Shown here piece by piece: positions 7,591-16,113 of a stretch of DNA of 64,000 nt. The first letter of the stretch is position 1. Each line of letters opens with the position of its first letter. The stretch comes from Atlantibacter sp032062175 (lineage in GTDB: Bacteria > Pseudomonadota > Gammaproteobacteria > Enterobacterales > Enterobacteriaceae), in the NCBI RefSeq assembly GCF_032062175.1, contig NZ_DAMBQK010000001.1, forward strand, positions 428,240-492,239, in the 5' to 3' direction. Both the position numbers and the translations under genes were made by a program. The notes under the pieces were generated by a model. That model saw only the letters and a list, made by a program, of their open reading frames with translations. It was not told where the DNA came from and made no database searches.

Positions 7591-10203
7591 ATGACTCAAT
7601 TGCCACAAGCCAAATACCGCCACGATTATCGTGCGCCGGATTATTTCATCAGCGACATCGATTTAACCTTTGAGCTGGATGCGCAAAAAACGCGTGTTAC
7701 GGCGATTAGCCAGGTGAATCGCCCGCAGGCGTCGGATGCGCCGCTGCGCCTCGATGGCGAATCCTTAACGCTTGTCTCTCTCGATGTGAATGATGAAGCG
7801 TGGCCCCATTATCGCTTAGAAGACAATGCCCTGATTATTGAGCAACTGCCCGCCCGCTTTACGCTGAAAATCGTCAATGAAATCAGCCCAGCGGCGAACA
7901 CGGCGCTGGAAGGGTTGTATCAGTCTGGCGAAGCGCTGTGTACGCAATGCGAAGCCGAAGGCTTCCGGCATATTACCTGGTATCTGGATCGCCCGGACGT
8001 TCTGGCGCGCTTCACCACCAAAATCATTGCTGATAAAACCAAATATCCTTATCTGCTCTCCAATGGCAACCGCATAGCCCAGGGCGACCTGGAAAATGGT
8101 CGTCACTGGGTAGAGTGGCAGGACCCGTTCCCGAAGCCGTGCTACCTGTTTGCGCTGGTGGCGGGGGATTTCGACGTACTGCGCGATACCTTCACCACCC
8201 GCTCCGGGCGTGAAGTGGCACTGGAATTGTATGTCGATCGCGGCAACGTCGACCGCGCCTCCTGGGCGATGACCTCGCTGAAAAACTCCATGAAGTGGGA
8301 TGAAACGCGCTTCGGCCTGGAGTATGACTTAGACATTTACATGATTGTCGCCGTTGATTTCTTCAACATGGGCGCGATGGAGAATAAAGGCCTCAACATT
8401 TTTAACTCCAAATTCGTGCTGGCGCGTGCGGAAACCGCGACCGATAAAGACTACCTCAATATTGAACGCGTGATTGGCCATGAATATTTCCATAACTGGA
8501 CCGGCAACCGCGTCACCTGCCGCGACTGGTTCCAGCTCAGCCTGAAAGAGGGGCTGACCGTGTTCCGCGATCAGGAATTCAGCTCCGATTTGGGCTCGCG
8601 CGCGGTCAATCGCATCAGTAATGTGCGAACTATGCGCGCGATGCAGTTTGCGGAAGACGCCAGTCCGATGGCGCACCCGATCCGTCCGGATAAAGTTATT
8701 GAAATGAATAACTTCTATACCCTGACGGTGTATGAGAAAGGTTCTGAAGTGATCCGCATGTTGCACACTCTGCTGGGTGAAGAGAATTTCCAGAAGGGGA
8801 TGCAACTCTATTTCGAGCGCCATGACGGCAGCGCCGCCACCTGCGATGACTTTGTGCAGGCGATGGAAGATGCGTCGAACGTTGATTTGTCCCATTTCCG
8901 CCGCTGGTACAGCCAGGCCGGTACGCCGGTCGTGAGCGTTCAGGACGACTATAACCCGGAAACCGAACAATATACCCTGACCATCAGTCAGCGAACGCCG
9001 GCTACCGCCGAGCAAACGGAGAAACATCCGCTACACATTCCGTTTGACATTGAGCTGTACGATAACGAAGGCAAGGTGATCCCGCTGCAATACAACGGAC
9101 ATCCGGTCCATCACGTGCTGAACCTGACCCAGGCAGAGCAGACCTTTGTGTTTGATAACGTTTATTTCCAGCCTGTGCCGTCGCTGCTGCGCGAATTCTC
9201 CGCGCCGGTGAAACTGGAATATAAGTGGAGCGATCAGCAACTGACGTTCCTGATGCGTCACGCCCGCAATGATTTCTCCCGCTGGGATGCGGCGCAAAGT
9301 TTGCTGGCGACGCATATTAAACTGAACGTGGTGCGCCAACAGCAGGGCCAGCCGCTGTCGCTGCCGCTGCACGTGGCGGATGCGTTCCGCGCGATCCTGC
9401 TGGATGAGCATATCGATCCGGCGCTGGCGGCGGAGATCCTCACGCTGCCTTCGCAAAATGAAATCGCGGAACTGTTTGAGATCATCGATCCGCTGGCGAT
9501 TGCCGCTGTGCACGGTGCGCTAACCCGCACCCTGGCGACGGAACTGGCGGATGAGTTTTTAGCGGTTTACAACGCCAACAAACTCGACGGTTATCGTATC
9601 GAGCATGCCGACATCGGCAAACGCGCGCTGCGTAATACCTGCCTGCACTATCTGGCGTTTGGCGATGCCGAACTGGCCGATAAGCTGATTACCGCCCAGT
9701 ATCACCATGCGGACAACATGACCGACGCGATTGCCGCGCTGTCGGCAGCGGTCGCGGCGCAGTTGCCGTGCCGTACGGCGCTGCTGGCGGAGTATGACGA
9801 TAAGTGGCATCAGGATGGGCTGGTAATGGATAAATGGCTGATGCTACAGGCTATCAGCCCGGCGGAAAACGTCCTCGCCACGGTGCGTTCGCTGCTTACC
9901 CATCGTTCGTTCAGCATGAGCAACCCGAACCGTATCCGCGCGCTGATTGGGGCGTTTGCGATGAATAACCCGCTGGCGTTCCATGCAGCGGATGGCAGCG
10001 GCTATCAGTTTATGGTGGAAATGCTGACCGAACTGAACAGCCGCAACCCTCAGGTGGCGTCACGCCTGATCGAACCGCTGATTCGCCTTAAGCGCTACGA
10101 TGAAAATCGTCAGCAGCTGATGCGCGCTGCGCTGGAGCAGCTCAAGGCGCTGCCGAATCTCTCCGGGGATTTGTTCGAGAAAATCACCAAAGCGCTTGCC
10201 TGA
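7591..10203 (+). CDS. pepN: Aminopeptidase N
   Basis: This 870-residue M1-family zinc aminopeptidase is the same length as E. coli PepN. The exopeptidase motif GAMEN (about 261-265) and the zinc motif HEYFH (about 297-301) with a downstream glutamate (about 320) are intact. It is the main cytoplasmic broad-specificity aminopeptidase, removing N-terminal residues from peptides produced by ATP-dependent proteases. The start at 7591 aligns with the family; the frame remains open for 44 codons upstream, but those codons have no family counterpart. A strong terminator follows. Confidence 0.97.
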   Translation: MTQLPQAKYRHDYRAPDYFISDIDLTFELDAQKTRVTAISQVNRPQASDAPLRLDGESLTLVSLDVNDEAWPHYRLEDNALIIEQLPARFTLKIVNEISPAANTALEGLYQSGEALCTQCEAEGFRHITWYLDRPDVLARFTTKIIADKTKYPYLLSNGNRIAQGDLENGRHWVEWQDPFPKPCYLFALVAGDFDVLRDTFTTRSGREVALELYVDRGNVDRASWAMTSLKNSMKWDETRFGLEYDLDIYMIVAVDFFNMGAMENKGLNIFNSKFVLARAETATDKDYLNIERVIGHEYFHNWTGNRVTCRDWFQLSLKEGLTVFRDQEFSSDLGSRAVNRISNVRTMRAMQFAEDASPMAHPIRPDKVIEMNNFYTLTVYEKGSEVIRMLHTLLGEENFQKGMQLYFERHDGSAATCDDFVQAMEDASNVDLSHFRRWYSQAGTPVVSVQDDYNPETEQYTLTISQRTPATAEQTEKHPLHIPFDIELYDNEGKVIPLQYNGHPVHHVLNLTQAEQTFVFDNVYFQPVPSLLREFSAPVKLEYKWSDQQLTFLMRHARNDFSRWDAAQSLLATHIKLNVVRQQQGQPLSLPLHVADAFRAILLDEHIDPALAAEILTLPSQNEIAELFEIIDPLAIAAVHGALTRTLATELADEFLAVYNANKLDGYRIEHADIGKRALRNTCLHYLAFGDAELADKLITAQYHHADNMTDAIAALSAAVAAQLPCRTALLAEYDDKWHQDGLVMDKWLMLQAISPAENVLATVRSLLTHRSFSMSNPNRIRALIGAFAMNNPLAFHAADGSGYQFMVEMLTELNSRNPQVASRLIEPLIRLKRYDENRQQLMRAALEQLKALPNLSGDLFEKITKALA

Positions 10204-10208
10204 TAACC

Positions 10209-10238
10209 AAACGCCCTTCCTGATGGAAGGGCGTTTTT
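10209..10238. terminator. Terminator after pepN, facing ssuE
   Basis: AACGCCCTTCC/GGAAGGGCGTT stem-loop followed by TTTT. The ssuE stop codon lies only three bases further on, so the hairpin probably serves both convergent genes. Confidence 0.88.
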
Positions 10239-10240
10239 CA

Positions 10241-10816
10241 TTACGCCGACAGCGAGTTCTCCGGCCATTTTAACGCCAGATGGGACGTATCATGACGGTG
10301 TAACGCCTGCCAGAAGGTATCCAGCGCGTCGTCCAGCCGATGCTGCAAATTAGCGCTAAACACCGGCTTATGCTGATAATCCAGCACCTGACTGTCGTCA
10401 GCGTAGACGCCATGCAAAATCTCCTGCGCCTTGAGCGCGTTTAATACCGGCTTCAGGGCATAATCCACTGCCAGCAAATGCGCCACACTGCCGCCTGTTG
10501 CCAGCGGCAAAACGACTTTTTTCTCCAGTGCGCGTTCGGGTAATAAATCCAGCAGCGTTTTCAGCGCGCCTGCAAAAGATGCCTTATAAACTGGCGTCGC
10601 TACGATCAGCCCGTCAGCTTCTGCCAGTTGCGCGTTAAAGGTTTTCAGTGCCGGACTGTCGAAGCGCGCATAAATCAAATCTTCTGGCGCGAAGTTTTGC
10701 AAATGCCAGTGATAGACCTCCACATCCTGTGCGCTAAGCCGATCGCGGGCATATTCTAACAACGCGCTGGAGCGGGAGGGAAAGCGAGGGCTACCGGCCA
10801 GGGTGATAATGCGCAT
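10241..10816 (-). CDS. ssuE: FMN reductase SsuE (orphan)
   Basis: This 191-residue flavodoxin-like NAD(P)H:FMN reductase is very similar to E. coli SsuE (starts MRIITLAGSPRFPSRSS; ATPVYKASFAGALKTLLDLLPE in the middle). SsuE supplies reduced FMN to the alkanesulfonate monooxygenase SsuD. In E. coli it heads the ssuEADCB operon between pyrD and pepN. Here the next gene is already pepN, so ssuA, ssuD, ssuC and ssuB are absent from the locus. The last ~15 residues differ from E. coli, which could mark the deletion junction or ordinary drift. Confidence 0.92.
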   Translation of the reverse strand: MRIITLAGSPRFPSRSSALLEYARDRLSAQDVEVYHWHLQNFAPEDLIYARFDSPALKTFNAQLAEADGLIVATPVYKASFAGALKTLLDLLPERALEKKVVLPLATGGSVAHLLAVDYALKPVLNALKAQEILHGVYADDSQVLDYQHKPVFSANLQHRLDDALDTFWQALHRHDTSHLALKWPENSLSA

Positions 10817-10953
10817 GACAGCTCCTTATAACTAATGGTTTTCAAGTTGGTAACATTAATAACATTTAGAGTCAGTGTCGCAGAGCCGCCGTCCTGGGCT
10901 AAGTGATTTTTCCGTCGGAGCAATGTCAAATTTCGCATAAATCATCGTAATGG

Positions 10954-10969
10954 CCGAAAACGATTGCTT
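10954..10969 (+). promoter_or_regulatory. PurR-like operator upstream of pyrD
   Basis: CCGAAAACGATTGCTT matches the PurR consensus ACGCAAACGTTTNCNT at about 12 of 16 positions and lies about 55 bases upstream of the pyrD -10. E. coli pyrD belongs to the PurR regulon. Confidence 0.6.
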
Positions 10970-11008
10970 TTTTGCCATAAGTCAATTCACTTTGCGAGCG
11001 CATTCACG

Positions 11009-11047
11009 GATAATAGCGCCCCGGTCTGCATACCGGGAATCCAGGAG
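11009..11047 (+). promoter_or_regulatory. pyrD -10, leader hairpin and ribosome binding site
   Basis: A -10 hexamer GATAAT (11009-11014) precedes a hairpin CCCGGT-CTGCAT-ACCGGG (11020-11037), which directly abuts the ribosome binding site AGGAGA. In Salmonella and E. coli, pyrC and pyrD use pyrimidine-dependent start-site choice: transcripts starting a few bases earlier form a hairpin that reduces translation. The layout here fits that mechanism; function is inferred. Confidence 0.6.
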
Positions 11048-11052
11048 AGTTC

Positions 11053-12063
11053 ATGTACTACCCCTTCGTTCGTAAAGCCCTTTTTCAGCTCGATCCAGAG
11101 CGCGCTCATGAAATGACCTTCCAGCAATTGCGCCGCATTACCGGCACGCCGTTTGAGCGGCTGGTGCGCCAGCGCGTACCGGAAAAACCCGTTTCCTGCA
11201 TGGGGCTGACATTTAAAAACCCGCTGGGCCTGGCGGCAGGGCTGGATAAAAACGGCGAATGCATCGACGCGCTGGGCGCGATGGGTTTTGGATCGATCGA
11301 GATCGGCACCGTGACACCGCGCCCACAGCCGGGTAACGATAAGCCGCGGATCTTCCGTTTGGTAGAAGCTGAAGGGTTGATCAACCGCATGGGCTTTAAC
11401 AACCTGGGCGTCGACAGCCTGGTTGAGAACGTCAAGAAAGCGCATTTTGACGGCGTGCTGGGGATTAATATTGGCAAAAATAAAGACACGCCGGTGGAGC
11501 AGGGTAAAGATGACTATCTGATTTGTATGGATAAAGTGTATCCCTATGCCGGATATATTGCGATTAATATCTCCTCTCCAAATACCCCGGGTTTACGTTC
11601 GCTACAATATGGCGAAGCGCTGGACGATCTGTTAAGTGCGATAAAAAATAAGCAACAAGAACTGCAAAAACAGCACCATAAATATGTTCCTGTGGCAGTG
11701 AAGATCGCGCCGGATCTTTCTCTGGAAGAATTGATCCAGGTCGCCGACAGTTTAGTTCGCCATAATATTGATGGGGTTATCGCCACCAATACCACCCTCG
11801 ACCGTTCGCTGGTTGAAGGTATGAAATACTGTAATGAAATGGGGGGCTTAAGTGGCCGTCCATTACAATTAAAAAGCACCGAAATTATTCGCCTGTTATC
11901 TCAGGAATTAAATGGCCGACTGCCGATTATTGGCGTTGGCGGCATTGATTCGCTGATGGCGGCGCGCGAGAAGATGGCGGCAGGCGCAACGCTGATTCAG
12001 ATTTATTCCGGCTTTATTTTTAAAGGCCCGCCGCTGATTAAAGAAATCGTAACCCATATCTAA
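11053..12063 (+). CDS. pyrD: Dihydroorotate dehydrogenase (quinone), class 2
   Basis: This 336-residue flavoenzyme oxidises dihydroorotate to orotate in pyrimidine synthesis and passes electrons to membrane quinone. The amphipathic N-terminus (about residues 1-40) is the membrane-associating region of class 2 enzymes. The catalytic serine lies in NISSPNTPG (near residue 175), and the FMN-binding IGVGGIDS and GATLIQIYSGF motifs are present. Length equals E. coli PyrD. Confidence 0.97.
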   Translation: MYYPFVRKALFQLDPERAHEMTFQQLRRITGTPFERLVRQRVPEKPVSCMGLTFKNPLGLAAGLDKNGECIDALGAMGFGSIEIGTVTPRPQPGNDKPRIFRLVEAEGLINRMGFNNLGVDSLVENVKKAHFDGVLGINIGKNKDTPVEQGKDDYLICMDKVYPYAGYIAINISSPNTPGLRSLQYGEALDDLLSAIKNKQQELQKQHHKYVPVAVKIAPDLSLEELIQVADSLVRHNIDGVIATNTTLDRSLVEGMKYCNEMGGLSGRPLQLKSTEIIRLLSQELNGRLPIIGVGGIDSLMAAREKMAAGATLIQIYSGFIFKGPPLIKEIVTHI

Positions 12064-12081
12064 GCTTTTTGACTTACAGAC

Positions 12082-12117
12082 AACCAGGGCTTTATTTTGA
12101 GCCCTGGTTGTTTTATA
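12082..12117 (+). terminator. Terminator of pyrD
   Basis: AACCAGGGCT/AGCCCTGGTT stem-loop followed by GTTTTAT, 20 bases after the stop codon. Confidence 0.85.
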
Positions 12118-12225
12118 TTCGGGCGCAGTTGCTAATTTAGACATTTTAGTCTTTTCTTTATTAGGATTTTAAACGAAGCGGCAAAAAGGATGATATTTCG
12201 TCGCTGGCAGATGTGGGGAAAAATG

Positions 12226-12768
12226 ATGCGCATTAAACCGGACGATAACTGGCATTGGTATTTTGATGACGAGCACGACAGAATGATGCTCGACCTGGCT
12301 AATGGCATGCTATTCCGATCGCGCTTCGCCCGCAAAATGCTCACCCCTGATGCTTTTTCCTCCAGCGGTTTTTGCGTTGATGACGCTGCGCTGTATTTCA
12401 ACTTCGAAGAAAAATGCCGCGATTTGCAATTATCTAAAGATCAGCGTGCTGAGCTGGTATTGAATGCGCTGGTGGCGATTCGCTTCCTGAAACCGCAAAT
12501 GCCGAAAAGCTGGCATTTCCTTTCCCATGATGATTACTGGCAGCCGGTTTGCGGCGACCCCGCGTGCGTGTATTTGAGTGATACCCAGGAGAGCGTCAGC
12601 CTGCTGGTGGTGGAGCCGGGCGACAATGCGGCGCTGTGCCTGTTGGCGCAACCCGGTTTAACGCTCGCCGGGCGCACGATGCAGTTGGGTGATGCAATTA
12701 AAATCATGAACGACAGGCTAAGACCGCAGCCAGTGGCGCAAAGCCTTAGCCTCGACCAGGCCGTTTAA
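12226..12768 (+). CDS. zapC: Cell division protein ZapC
   Basis: This 180-residue protein is the same length as E. coli ZapC (YcbW) when started at 12226 (MRIKPDDNWHW). ZapC binds FtsZ in the cytoplasm, promotes lateral bundling and suppresses its GTPase, stabilising the Z-ring. An extra in-frame ATG at 12223 and an upstream ATG at 12190 exist; the chosen start aligns with the family. Its last four bases overlap the end of the convergent ycbX gene. Confidence 0.93.
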   Translation: MRIKPDDNWHWYFDDEHDRMMLDLANGMLFRSRFARKMLTPDAFSSSGFCVDDAALYFNFEEKCRDLQLSKDQRAELVLNALVAIRFLKPQMPKSWHFLSHDDYWQPVCGDPACVYLSDTQESVSLLVVEPGDNAALCLLAQPGLTLAGRTMQLGDAIKIMNDRLRPQPVAQSLSLDQAV

Positions 12769-13877
12769 CTTTCCAGGGTAACGGCCCCAACCGGAATACA
12801 GCTACAGCACAGTATGGTGCCATCGTCGCCCACTGCACTTTGTTTCAGCGCTTTCACTTCCCCGTCGACTAACCGAATCCGACAGCTTCCGCAGATGCCT
12901 GCCCGGCACGAGTAAGGAACGCGAATGCCCTGTTGCTCAAGCTGCTCCAGCAGGATTTGCTGATTATTGCCTTTGAATGTCGCGCCTTGCCAGGTGATAG
13001 CCACCGCGCTTTGCGGTGCGGTTTCTACTTCAATCGACTGAGCGACTTCACCCCGACCGTAGACGCGCGGCGGTTTGGTTTTCAGAATGTCCACTTCATC
13101 GCCAACGTGAATAATGCCGCTTTCCCGGGCGATGAGATTCTGGCCGAAATCCACATCGCCGGAATCATCTTGTGCGGTACGGAACGACTGCAACGTCGCC
13201 AGCGGTTCGCCGGAAGGGTGCTTCATGCCGCGCTCCGGGCTGACGGTAGTGAAAATACAGCGGCTACAGGGCTTGGCAACATCAAAGGTCACGCCGCCAA
13301 TGCGAATCACATCCCAGGTGTCTTCTTCCCAGGCCTGCGCGCCGGATACCACGATATTTGGTCTGAACTGGGTCATTTTGACGCTGGCCGGGCAGCGCTG
13401 TTGCAGATCGCGCAGCGAGGCTTCATTAGCCAACAGATACGGATAGCTGTCCGCGAAGGAGAGCGGCACCGCTTCATGGCGCTTCACCCGGCGCGTCAGT
13501 TCCGGCCCCACCCAGCGCAGTTGCACCTCGCGGGAAAAGAAACCGCTCAGCCACTGGTTAATTGCCTGCGGGGCGACCAGCGCGGTGAAGTGATTGCCCC
13601 AAACTTCCGTCGGTTGCGCAGCGGCGGCAAAGTCGCTGTAACGCACCACGGCGCTGCTGCCATCCGGCGCGCGCAGATGTAAACCATCATGCATAATCGC
13701 CGGGGTAAACAGCACCATTTGGGGATACTGGCGCGCGGTAATAAAGGTGCCGTCAGTTTCTGTCACCATGAAAATGCGATCAAACGCCAGCCCGCTTAAA
13801 CTTACCTGTGCATGAGAGAGTTGAGTACCGCGCATGGATTTGACCGGATGAATTGCAAGACGAGATAAAAAGACCAC
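12765..13877 (-). CDS. ycbX: MOSC domain / 2Fe-2S ferredoxin protein YcbX
   Basis: This 370-residue protein has an N-terminal MOSC beta-barrel domain (HPVKSMRG near residue 10), the molybdenum-cofactor MOSC core (CSRCIFTTV, about residue 215) and a C-terminal plant-type ferredoxin domain (CRAGICGSC plus a later CC). In E. coli YcbX is a molybdoenzyme that, with CysJ, detoxifies N-hydroxylated base analogues such as 6-hydroxylaminopurine. Length is one residue more than E. coli. It is divergent from rlmL. Confidence 0.93.
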   Translation of the reverse strand: MVFLSRLAIHPVKSMRGTQLSHAQVSLSGLAFDRIFMVTETDGTFITARQYPQMVLFTPAIMHDGLHLRAPDGSSAVVRYSDFAAAAQPTEVWGNHFTALVAPQAINQWLSGFFSREVQLRWVGPELTRRVKRHEAVPLSFADSYPYLLANEASLRDLQQRCPASVKMTQFRPNIVVSGAQAWEEDTWDVIRIGGVTFDVAKPCSRCIFTTVSPERGMKHPSGEPLATLQSFRTAQDDSGDVDFGQNLIARESGIIHVGDEVDILKTKPPRVYGRGEVAQSIEVETAPQSAVAITWQGATFKGNNQQILLEQLEQQGIRVPYSCRAGICGSCRIRLVDGEVKALKQSAVGDDGTILCCSCIPVGAVTLES

Positions 13878-13989
13878 TGCGCACTCCCAGGAAAGTAAAA
13901 GAAGGTGAAGAAATAGAAGGGCAACTTTATGACATGCGGGGCGGATTGGCTATAATGCGCAACAATTTTCTTAAGTGATAAGTGACGAT

Positions 13990-16107
13990 ATGAATGCTTT
14001 ATTTGCCAGTACGGCGCGCGGCCTTGAAGAACTGTTAAAAACCGAACTGGAAAATTTGGGTGCGCAAAACGCTCAGGTGGTCCAGGGCGGCGTACATTTT
14101 GAAGGCGACGCGCATCTGCTCTATTCGAGCCTGATGTGGAGCCGCCTGGCATCACGCATTCTGCTGCCGCTTAGCGAATGCAAAGTCTACAGCGATTTGG
14201 ATCTGTATCTTGGCGTGCAGGCGATCGACTGGACCGCGATGTTTGCGCCTGGGGCGACGTTCGCCGTCCATTTCAGTGGCTTAAACGACACTATCCGTAA
14301 CAGCCAGTACGGCGCACTGAAGGTTAAAGACGCGATTGTCGACGCCTTTACCCGGAAAAATCTGCCGCGTCCGAATGTCGATAAAGAACAGCCGGACCTG
14401 CGCATTAACGTCTGGTTAAATAAAGAGACCGCCAGCATTGCCCTCGATCTCAGCGGCGACGGCCTGCATCAGCGCGGCTACCGCGACGCAACCGGCCAGG
14501 CACCGATCAAAGAGACCCTGGCGGCGGCTATCGTGCAGCGCTCCGGCTGGCAGCCGGGTACCCCGCTTATCGATCCGATGTGCGGCTCCGGCACGCTGTT
14601 AATTGAAGCGGCGATGATCGCCACCGATCGCGCGCCGGGCCTGCACCGCACCCGCTGGGGCTTTAGCGGCTGGGCGAAGCATGACGACGAGATCTGGAAA
14701 AGCGTGAAAACCGACGCCCAGGTGCGGGCCCGCCGTGGGCTGGGCGAATACGAGTCGCGTTTTTACGGCTCTGATAACGATTCACGTGTCATCGAACGGG
14801 CGCGCAGCAACGCCCGTCGCGCCGGCCTGGCCGACATTATCTCTTTTAGCGTCAGCGACGTAGCGCAACTGACCAACCCGTTGCCGAAAGGCCCGTTTGG
14901 TACCGTCATCAGCAACCCGCCGTACGGCGAGCGCCTGGAAAGTGAACCGGCGTTGATCGCTCTGCACAGCCTGCTGGGCCGCGCCATGAAGCAGCAGTTT
15001 GGCGGCTGGAATTTATCGCTGTTCAGCGCCTCGCCGGAATTGCTGAGCTGCCTGCAACTGCGCGCCGATCGCCAGTTCAAAGCCAAAAACGGTCCACTGG
15101 ACTGCGTTCAGAAAAACTATCATTTAGCTGCGGGCAGTAGTGAAGGCGGACAGGGGCGCATCGCGGAAGACTACGCCAACCGCTTACGCAAGAATCTCAA
15201 AAAGCTGGATAAGTGGGCGAAACAGGAAGGGGTTGAATGCTACCGCCTCTATGATGCCGACCTGCCGGATTATAACGTGGCGGTGGACCGTTACGCCGAC
15301 TGGGTGGTGATTCAGGAATACGCGCCGCCGAAAACCGTCGATACCAATAAGGCACGCCAGCGTCTGTTTGATGTCATCGCCGCGACGATCCAGGTGCTGG
15401 AAATCGCCCCGAATAAGCTGGTGCTGAAAACCCGCGAGCGCCAGAAGGGCACCAGTCAGTATCAGAAAGTCGCGCAGAAAGAAGAATTTATGGAAGTGCG
15501 CGAGTACAACGCGCGGTTCTGGGTCAACCTGACCGATTACCTGGATACGGGTCTGTTCCTCGATCACCGCATCGCGCGCCGGATGCTGGGCCAGATGAGC
15601 AAAGGCAAAGATTTCCTTAACCTGTTTGCCTACACCGGCAGCGCCAGCGTTCACGCCGGGCTGGGCGGCGCGAAAAGCACCACCACGGTAGATATGTCGC
15701 GTACCTATCTGGAGTGGGCGGAACGTAACCTGCGCCTGAACGGCTTAACGGGGCGCAACCATCGCCTGATCCAGGCCGATTGCCTGGGCTGGCTGGCTGA
15801 ATCTACCGAGCGTTTTGACCTGATCTTTATCGATCCGCCGACGTTCTCCAACTCAAAACGGATGGAAGCCTCGTTTGATGTTCAGCGCGATCACCTGACG
15901 TTAATGAAGGATCTCAAGCGCCTGCTGAACCCTGGCGGCACCATTATGTTCTCCAATAACAAACGCGGCTTCAAAATGGATCTGCCTGCCCTGGCGGAAC
16001 TGGGCCTGAAGGCGCAGGAAATTACCGAGAAAACGCTGTCGCAAGATTTTGCCCGTAACCGCCAGATCCATAACTGCTGGCTGGTTACTCACGAGACCGG
16101 GAAATAA
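13990..16107 (+). CDS. rlmL: Bifunctional 23S rRNA methyltransferase RlmKL
   Basis: This 705-residue fusion modifies 23S rRNA. The N-terminal THUMP and methyltransferase half (SNPPYGERL, about residue 310) makes m2G2445. The C-terminal half (FAYTGSASVHAG, IDPPTFSNS) makes m7G2069. A start at 13990 (MNALFASTARGLEELL) aligns with the E. coli protein; five upstream codons in frame were rejected. The next gene, uup, begins 6 bases after the stop, suggesting co-transcription. Confidence 0.96.
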   Translation: MNALFASTARGLEELLKTELENLGAQNAQVVQGGVHFEGDAHLLYSSLMWSRLASRILLPLSECKVYSDLDLYLGVQAIDWTAMFAPGATFAVHFSGLNDTIRNSQYGALKVKDAIVDAFTRKNLPRPNVDKEQPDLRINVWLNKETASIALDLSGDGLHQRGYRDATGQAPIKETLAAAIVQRSGWQPGTPLIDPMCGSGTLLIEAAMIATDRAPGLHRTRWGFSGWAKHDDEIWKSVKTDAQVRARRGLGEYESRFYGSDNDSRVIERARSNARRAGLADIISFSVSDVAQLTNPLPKGPFGTVISNPPYGERLESEPALIALHSLLGRAMKQQFGGWNLSLFSASPELLSCLQLRADRQFKAKNGPLDCVQKNYHLAAGSSEGGQGRIAEDYANRLRKNLKKLDKWAKQEGVECYRLYDADLPDYNVAVDRYADWVVIQEYAPPKTVDTNKARQRLFDVIAATIQVLEIAPNKLVLKTRERQKGTSQYQKVAQKEEFMEVREYNARFWVNLTDYLDTGLFLDHRIARRMLGQMSKGKDFLNLFAYTGSASVHAGLGGAKSTTTVDMSRTYLEWAERNLRLNGLTGRNHRLIQADCLGWLAESTERFDLIFIDPPTFSNSKRMEASFDVQRDHLTLMKDLKRLLNPGGTIMFSNNKRGFKMDLPALAELGLKAQEITEKTLSQDFARNRQIHNCWLVTHETGK

Positions 16108-16113
16108 TTATTT

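Noticed and set aside
8329..9027. 232-codon frame opposite pepN
   Set aside because: Antisense shadow caused by GC-rich codon use in pepN.
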